From: Akkermansia muciniphila
Lineage (GTDB): Bacteria > Verrucomicrobiota > Verrucomicrobiia > Limisphaerales > UBA9464
Direction: 5' to 3'
Assembly: GCA_945898055.1 (NCBI GenBank)
Contig: CAMDGV010000040.1
Span: forward strand, 1 to 37,976
DNA length: 37,976 nucleotides
In this document: positions 33,351 to 37,976 of the stretch, one piece after another
How the letters are laid out: each line of letters opens with the position of its first letter
How positions within the stretch are numbered: position 1 is the stretch's first letter
The notes under the pieces: generated by a model
What the model was told of the DNA's origin: nothing
Seen by the model: only the letters and a program-made list of their open reading frames with translations
The model's database searches: none
Position numbers and translations under genes: made by a program

Positions 33351-34307
33351 ATGAGCGAAATAGCCATCCTCAACCTCCCCGCTTCGCGTGGAGCCAACAC
33401 CAATGCGACACCGGTCCCACTGATCCCGGACGCTGACCGCAAGCCGCTTACTAAAAAGGAAATCTCCGCTGACCACCCCACTTGGTGCCCCGGTTGCGGC
33501 GATTTCTCGGTTCTCGCCCTGTATTTTAAGCTGATCGAAAAGCGAAAGATGCATCACGAGAAGATCACCACAGTCGCCGGCATCGGATGCTCATCTCGGT
33601 TCCCTTACTTCGTTCAGGCTCATGGCGCCCATTATATTCACGGTCGCGCTTTGCCTTTTGCCTCAGGCGTTTCGCTTAGTCGCCCGGACCTGCACGTCTT
33701 TGTCTTCGGTGGCGACGGCGATGCCTTTTCCATCGGCGGTAATCACTTCACCCATACTGCCCGGAAAAACGTCAAACTGACCTATGTGGTTATGGACAAT
33801 AGCGTCTATGGCCTGACCAAGAATCAGACGTCGCCAACTTCACCCATCGGCTTCAAGTCAAAGACCGACGTTTGGGGTGCCAAGGATCAACCGATCAATC
33901 CACTCAAGCAAGCGATCGCTGCCGGCGCAACCTTCGTGGCACGCACCTCCCATACCAATCCCAATCACGTTTTACAGATGATGGAAGCCGCCATGGATCA
34001 CGATGGCTTTAGCTTTATCCAGTGCTTAAGCGAGTGTGTCGAATTTTACCCCGGCGCCTTCGACACTTCTAATCCTCGCAAGGGCGGTAAGTACGAACTG
34101 GTTCCAGAATCCCACGATGTCACCGACGAGTATGCGGCCTACAAACTCTCTGAGAATCTTCATCCTGGACTCTTCGGAGTTTTCTATAAAAATAAAAGGG
34201 CTACTAAAAACGCCAATGAAGCCGAGATCATTGCCGATCTCCAAGGCAAACATGCAGGGCTTGAACCTTGGCAGATTTTGAAGAAAAATTTCGATCGGAT
34301 GAAGTAA
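33351..34307 (+). CDS. korB: 2-oxoacid:ferredoxin oxidoreductase, beta subunit
   Basis: A 318-residue thiamine-diphosphate-binding subunit. Cluster ligands begin with HPTWCPGCGDFSVL and GIGCSSRFPYFVQAHG; the ThDP/Mg motif is FGGDGDAFSIGGNHFTHTAR followed by YVVMDNSVYGLTKNQTSPTS (GDG...N). No separate 4Fe-4S ferredoxin-like domain is present, as expected for this two-subunit type. It is the second gene of the korAB pair and is followed 37 bases on by a strong terminator. It points to ferredoxin-linked central metabolism, oxidative or reductive; direction cannot be told. Confidence 0.94.
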   Translation: MSEIAILNLPASRGANTNATPVPLIPDADRKPLTKKEISADHPTWCPGCGDFSVLALYFKLIEKRKMHHEKITTVAGIGCSSRFPYFVQAHGAHYIHGRALPFASGVSLSRPDLHVFVFGGDGDAFSIGGNHFTHTARKNVKLTYVVMDNSVYGLTKNQTSPTSPIGFKSKTDVWGAKDQPINPLKQAIAAGATFVARTSHTNPNHVLQMMEAAMDHDGFSFIQCLSECVEFYPGAFDTSNPRKGGKYELVPESHDVTDEYAAYKLSENLHPGLFGVFYKNKRATKNANEAEIIADLQGKHAGLEPWQILKKNFDRMK

Positions 34308-34344
34308 TCGTACCCCTTCAACTCCGAACCTCTTCAACTTTACA

Positions 34345-34374
34345 ACGGCCCTGATTTCTATCAGGGCCGTTTTT
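34345..34374 (+). terminator. Rho-independent terminator of korAB
   Basis: ACGGCCCTGA and TCAGGGCCGT form a perfect 10-bp stem, extended by one T-A pair, with a TTCT loop and followed by TTTT. This is the best terminator in the window. Confidence 0.92.
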
Positions 34375-34625
34375 ACTTCCGTCCGATTGACACGTCACCA
34401 ACTCATTCTCGCTGGCCTAGTAGGGCGTCCCCTCTCTCGATCAAGCAAAGACCCATTGACCGCAGATCGTAAATCCAAGCTGTGCGGTGCTCCGTTTTTT
34501 TTTCGCAGTGCGCGTTGTCGCTCTTGCGGTAAGCCCGACCGCGTGTGAAGAGCATGGAGCCTTTGAGCACTGAAAGTAGACTTTTTAAGCGTTCCACTTC
34601 CCTCTACTACTCTTTGTTTCAAGAA
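34375..34625. other. Gene-poor stretch after korAB
   Basis: Two overlapping minus-strand frames of 64-75 codons exist but have no protein-like pattern and cross a run of nine T at 34494-34502. I see no RNA gene or repeat. Confidence 0.4.
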
Positions 34626-34901
34626 TCAACGACTTGGACCGTCCGCCCAGCCCATAAAGCGCACCTGTTGTCGCAGTTCGTCAGCGGTGAGGAACCGGGT
34701 TTCGCGCTCCAAGCGCTGGAGAATTTCGGTGGCGGCGAGGTTGTCTCGGCACTTCTGCTTGAGCCAACCTAATTCTCGTCGGTGATACGTAAGCGTACGC
34801 CCAACTCCATGGTTCCCTAGTTGACGAAAGTAGGATATTAGACGATCGAAGGCGGGGGCAAAAGTCCGACCAAAGTCGCGTGGACTTTTCTCACTCCTTC
34901 T
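34626..34901 (-). pseudogene. Decayed coding remnant, methylase/helicase-like segment
   Basis: A 91-codon minus frame with no start codon of note. It reads AFDRLISYFRQLGNHGVGRT, RRELGWLKQKCRDNLAATEI and LQRLERETRFLTADELRQQV, then FMGWADGP and a stop. The segment from DNLAATEILQRLE to GW is like the 'NLAALxxLKxLExEGRxATxEEQxxLxRYxGWG' start of very large helicase/DNA-methylase proteins of mobile elements. If so, only a small N-terminal piece is left. This match is from memory of the motif and is tentative. Confidence 0.35.
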
Positions 34902-35085
34902 TTAATTCAATACTGCTGCGACTGGCTTTCAGCACAATCGCGAGGATGCAAGCCGAGAACGCCAACCCAACGCGGCTGATGTCCTGGGGATCTTCCGGCG
35001 CCATTCCGACGCCTTCAAGCAGGTCTAGGCTAAGGGCCGCGCCAAGCGCGAAGCCAATTCCCGGGGCTGGACCGAAGAGAATCAA
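34891..35085 (-). CDS. Possible small membrane protein
   Basis: A 64-residue frame from TTG 35085: a Gly/Ala-rich hydrophobic helix (FGPAPGIGFALGAALSLDLL), a polar loop (EGVGMAPEDPQDISRVG), a second helix (LAFSACILAIVLKA) and a basic tail ending ELKKE. Two membrane spans would make a hairpin protein. It ends at the beginning of the remnant on its left. The start codon is weak and there is no clear ribosome site, so it may be part of the same decayed locus. Confidence 0.35.
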   Translation of the reverse strand: MILFGPAPGIGFALGAALSLDLLEGVGMAPEDPQDISRVGLAFSACILAIVLKASRSSIELKKE

Positions 35086-35218
35086 TTCGACCTCAACTAG
35101 GGCTTGATTGTCAGTCGTAAAAGACTCTCAATCCTTCCCGATCCCTTGACCTCAAGTTTTTCAAGGTTCCGATTATGACTCTGAGCCTCGGCCCGACCTC
35201 AATTTTACGTTTTTATCC

Positions 35219-36076
35219 ATGAAGCCTTATCCTAATCGTTTTTTAACCGAACTGCCCAAGGCTGATAATTCAACTTTATCATTGGGTCTGCGGACGACTC
35301 GACGAGGCTTCACGCTGATTGAGCTCTTGGTTGTGATCGCTATTATTGCGATTTTAGCGGGTATGTTGCTGCCCGCACTGGCTAAGGCCAAGCAAAAGGC
35401 TCAGAACACAAAATGTATGAGTAACCTTCGCCAAGTAGGCCTGGCTCTCCAGCTTTACATGCTCGATTACAGTCGGTATCCGGGCCATTATCTCGTCGCC
35501 AATGGCACTGTCGTTTATCCAGGGCGACTCTTGCCCTTTCTTGCCAGTAATTTACCGGTCTGGAACTGCCCTTCGGAAAGCAGTCGTTACTATTGGACTA
35601 ATAGCCTGACCACAAAGCTCCCCAGCATTCTTACCCCCAGTTCCGGATTCTGTTACGGCTACAATGATTGGGGTGGGGTCAATGAGTTCACCAAACCTTA
35701 TCAGGGACTGGGTGGCGATATTGGGACGGGTAACGAGCCTTGGAATATTGAACCCAAGGACTCTCACGTGAAAGCACCCGCCGATATGATCTGCCTCGCT
35801 GATAGCCGTTCAGATGCGGCTTGGGACACTGCCATTGATCCTAACGACGGCGACCCAAAGGGCCCGGAACAATCGGAGTGGCCCAGCAGTCGGCACGGAG
35901 GGAGCGGCCGACCCAAGACCAATGCCGGAAACGTCAAATCAAGTCAGGGCGGTGGTGCTAACTTTATGTTCTGCGACGGCCACGCCGAATTCATCAAACA
36001 AGATCTAGCCGTTTCGAAAGATCCCAATATGCGCAAGCGTTGGAATGCCGACAATGAAGCTCACCTCAATCAATAG
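35219..36076 (+). CDS. Type II secretion-like pseudopilin with H-X9-DG C-terminus
   Basis: A 285-residue exported filament-type protein. After a 30-residue basic leader comes the prepilin peptidase site [18 protein letters not shown] (cleavage after Gly, methylated Phe, Glu at +5) and a long first helix ([15 protein letters not shown]). The globular part ends in [15 protein letters not shown], the processing-associated H-X9-DG signature typical of the large pseudopilin families of Verrucomicrobiota and Planctomycetota. No secretion machinery genes are nearby, so it must use one encoded elsewhere. It lies 78 bases before a paralogue. Confidence 0.88.
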   Translation: MKPYPNRFLTELPKADNSTLSLGLRTTRRGFTLIELLVVIAIIAILAGMLLPALAKAKQKAQNTKCMSNLRQVGLALQLYMLDYSRYPGHYLVANGTVVYPGRLLPFLASNLPVWNCPSESSRYYWTNSLTTKLPSILTPSSGFCYGYNDWGGVNEFTKPYQGLGGDIGTGNEPWNIEPKDSHVKAPADMICLADSRSDAAWDTAIDPNDGDPKGPEQSEWPSSRHGGSGRPKTNAGNVKSSQGGGANFMFCDGHAEFIKQDLAVSKDPNMRKRWNADNEAHLNQ

Positions 36077-36154
36077 GGGTTAACTTCAGATTTTTCAGTT
36101 TTCCGCCTTCTTCTGTTGGATGGAATCGTCCTCTCAGGATAATCTTTCCTGGCT

Positions 36155-37048
36155 ATGCTCGACTTAGTTTCCATGAACGACTCCTCCATGAGACTGACCC
36201 GCCTTAACTCCAACCGCTCCAACCGAACTCTCAGCGGATTCACTCTAATCGAATTATTAGTGGTGATCGCCATTATCGCCATTTTAGCGGGTATGCTTTT
36301 GCCAGCCTTAGCTAAAGCCAAAGCCAAGGCTACTGGTGCGGCTTGCGCGAGTAATCAAAAACAGTTGGTTCTAGCCACAACCCTCTATTCTCTTGATTTT
36401 ACCGAGATTCTTGCCCCCACCGAGGGTTGGAAAAACAAGGCGGGAACGAGCATCCCTCTCACCGGTGGAGGTTACTGGGCGGGGCCCACTCCCGATATCG
36501 CCAATGGGATTAGCCTCGAAGAAGCTCTAAAACGGGTACAACGGGGCCTCACTAACTCTCCCATTTGGGACTATTGTTCCGCCTTTGGGGCCTTCCATTG
36601 TCCTGGGGATCTGCGAGCCCGACGTCGCCCCGGAACGGGTTGGGCTTATGACAGCTACTCCAAGGCCAACGGCATGAATGGGCTCCTTGGCTGGGAATCG
36701 TCTCAACCGCCTTACATTAAGGCCTCTGAGGTGGCGTCCCCGTCTCAATCTTTTGTCTTCATCGAAGAGTCTGACCCTCGGAATTCGAACTTGGGTACCT
36801 GGGTAATCAGCACGGATGCCAAAGGGTGGATTGATCCCTTTGCCATTTTCCACGGCAACTTTAGCACCTTCTCCTTTCAAGATGGTCATTATGAAGGTCA
36901 TCGCTGGACCGACGCTCGAACCATCAAAGCCGCCAAAGACTCCGCGGTGGGTATTTCAAGTTTTAACTGGGCCGGGGGCGGTGCCACCAATCCTGACTTT
37001 CGCTGGGTCTGGGAAAATTACCGCCATCGCAATTGGAAACCCCTCTGA
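36155..37048 (+). CDS. Type II secretion-like pseudopilin, paralogue of the preceding gene
   Basis: A 297-residue exported protein with the same layout: leader of about 30 residues (ATG 36155; ATGs at 36173 and 36188 are possible starts), prepilin site [20 protein letters not shown], helix [20 protein letters not shown], a Trp/Gly-rich globular domain and an end reading FSFQDGHYEGHRW in place of FCDGHAEF. The N-terminal 45 residues are nearly identical to the upstream gene while the rest is far apart, which is usual for this family. Probable cargo or minor pseudopilin; role unknown. Confidence 0.87.
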   Translation: MLDLVSMNDSSMRLTRLNSNRSNRTLSGFTLIELLVVIAIIAILAGMLLPALAKAKAKATGAACASNQKQLVLATTLYSLDFTEILAPTEGWKNKAGTSIPLTGGGYWAGPTPDIANGISLEEALKRVQRGLTNSPIWDYCSAFGAFHCPGDLRARRRPGTGWAYDSYSKANGMNGLLGWESSQPPYIKASEVASPSQSFVFIEESDPRNSNLGTWVISTDAKGWIDPFAIFHGNFSTFSFQDGHYEGHRWTDARTIKAAKDSAVGISSFNWAGGGATNPDFRWVWENYRHRNWKPL

Positions 37049-37141
37049 AATAATCCGATCGACTTTCCACTGAGCCCGATCGTCTCTGTCTGACCCTAGC
37101 TATCCATTGATCTCCCTCGCCTACATCACCTGTTTGTCGTC

Positions 37142-37699
37142 ATGAGCCGCATCCTTGTTCTCTACGATTCCCTGACCGGTAATGTCGCTCAGATGGCTCA
37201 ATTGATCGCTGAGGGTGCTTTAAGTGTCTCTGGCACGGAGGTCCGCGTCCTAACAGTGACCGACGCAACCGCAGCCGATGTGGTATGGTGCGACGGACTC
37301 GCAGTGGGCAGTCCTACCCATATGGGGCTTCTCTCCTGGAGAATGAAACAATTCTGGGATGAAGTGATGGGCCCTCACTGGATGCAAGTGGACGGTAAAA
37401 TAGCCTGCGCTTTTAGTAGTGCCGGCGGTTGGGGTGGTGGCATGGAACTCGCCTGCCAATCCCTTCTCACCGTCCTTATGAATTTCGGTTTTCTCACCTT
37501 TGGCGTTACCGACTACGCCGCAAAAATGAGCACGCCTCATTACGGTGCAGTGGTGGCCAAAGCCCCGCGCAACGAGGCTGATCAAGCTGTTTGTCGACTG
37601 CTTGGGCGTCGTTTAGCAGAGTGGACAGCGGTGTTCACCTACGGTCGCAAGGAATTACATCCAATCCTGCGTGTCGGTGAACGAATGCACCCCGAGTAA
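37142..37699 (+). CDS. Flavodoxin-family NAD(P)H:quinone oxidoreductase-like protein
   Basis: A 185-residue FMN-binding protein of the flavodoxin/WrbA fold. The phosphate-binding loop is RILVLYDSLTGNVAQMAQLI (S-L-T-G-N), followed by DGLAVGSPTHMGLLSWRMKQ, with the isoalloxazine-contact Ser-Pro-Thr, and AFSSAGGWGGGMELACQSLL. The C-terminal third (YAAKMSTPHYGAVVAKAPRN) matches WrbA-like proteins in position. Electron donor and acceptor are unknown. It is preceded by 90 bases of spacer after the pseudopilins and is probably a separate transcript. Confidence 0.85.
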   Translation: MSRILVLYDSLTGNVAQMAQLIAEGALSVSGTEVRVLTVTDATAADVVWCDGLAVGSPTHMGLLSWRMKQFWDEVMGPHWMQVDGKIACAFSSAGGWGGGMELACQSLLTVLMNFGFLTFGVTDYAAKMSTPHYGAVVAKAPRNEADQAVCRLLGRRLAEWTAVFTYGRKELHPILRVGERMHPE

Positions 37700-37976
37700 G
37701 GCAAAGCAACCGGTGTCGTCGTCACTTTTCTTTGGATGCACAAATTTCGCCTTATTTAGATTTTGTGACTCTGCGGGATTTGCGAAAAACGCGGTCTCGA
37801 AGTCTAAACTGCCCGTTTTGACTCTGACTGTTTAGAGGGTAAAAACCCGCAATATCTTAGCAAATGAGGGAAAGCTGTCCGCAGGGGTCAGCACTGAAAC
37901 AATCCCACTTCACCCTCGGCAAACTGAGCCTGTTTCTTACCGTCTCACCGAAAAACCGGGCGACAATTCAATCGTG
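37700..37976. other. Right-end region, possible start of a partial gene
   Basis: A plus frame opens at ATG 37864 (MRESCPQGSALKQSHFTLGK) and stays open to the window end, 37 codons. The composition is not distinctive and no ribosome site precedes it. Nothing else is seen. Confidence 0.25.

Overview
The window falls into two very different parts. From about 11.3 kb to the right end it reads as an ordinary chromosome of a Verrucomicrobiota-like bacterium of mid GC. The evidence is a set of housekeeping genes (nrdR, scpA, recG, tex, rarA, korAB), two tRNAs with encoded CCA, and paired pseudopilins with the '[20 protein letters not shown]' N-terminus that is very common in this phylum. The assignment is from recognition, not from a search.

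The left 11.3 kb is a mosaic. Low-GC blocks with Bacteroidota-type genes (DPP IV, SGNH hydrolase, gltX, AAA/DUF4143 ATPase, BD-FAE esterase, TlpA, serine beta-lactamase) are followed by clearly GC-rich blocks (two BD-FAE esterases, one nitrilase-type hydrolase). Related copies of one short motif (TGATAGRAAATTGCTTTTTT followed by a GGGGAGG-like run) sit at almost every block junction, all in the same orientation. Two copies are extended to a perfect 104-bp direct repeat around a 3.1-kb block. Genes are cut at these junctions: DPP IV loses its 3' end exactly at a copy, gltX and TlpA lose their 5' ends exactly at a copy and are fused in frame to repeat-encoded peptides, while four complete genes on the minus strand begin a few to about 20 bases after a copy. 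This is either an undescribed cassette or gene-capture array enriched in secreted hydrolases, or an assembly or amplification chimera. The sequence alone cannot decide, but the copies are diverged, so simple collapse of one identical repeat does not explain all of them.

The host part, left to right, holds: a degraded coding remnant and tRNA-Met (11.3-12.1 kb); a phosphate module of PiT permease, DUF47 regulator and OprP-type porin, with a Pho-box-like array and a strong 5'-leader hairpin in front of the porin (12.2-15.6 kb); a minus-strand run nrdR - unknown - scpA - recG - LOG (15.6-20.7 kb); a GIY-YIG protein, a secreted alpha/beta hydrolase and an unknown cysteine-motif protein (21-23.5 kb); tex, an SDR and rarA on the plus strand (23.6-28.2 kb); an S4 protein, tRNA-Val and a two-gene glycosyltransferase/epimerase unit (28.3-31 kb); korA-korB for ferredoxin-linked 2-oxoacid oxidation, ending at an excellent terminator (31.5-34.4 kb); a 0.8-kb gene-poor stretch with decayed coding remnants; then two tandem pseudopilins and a flavodoxin-family protein.
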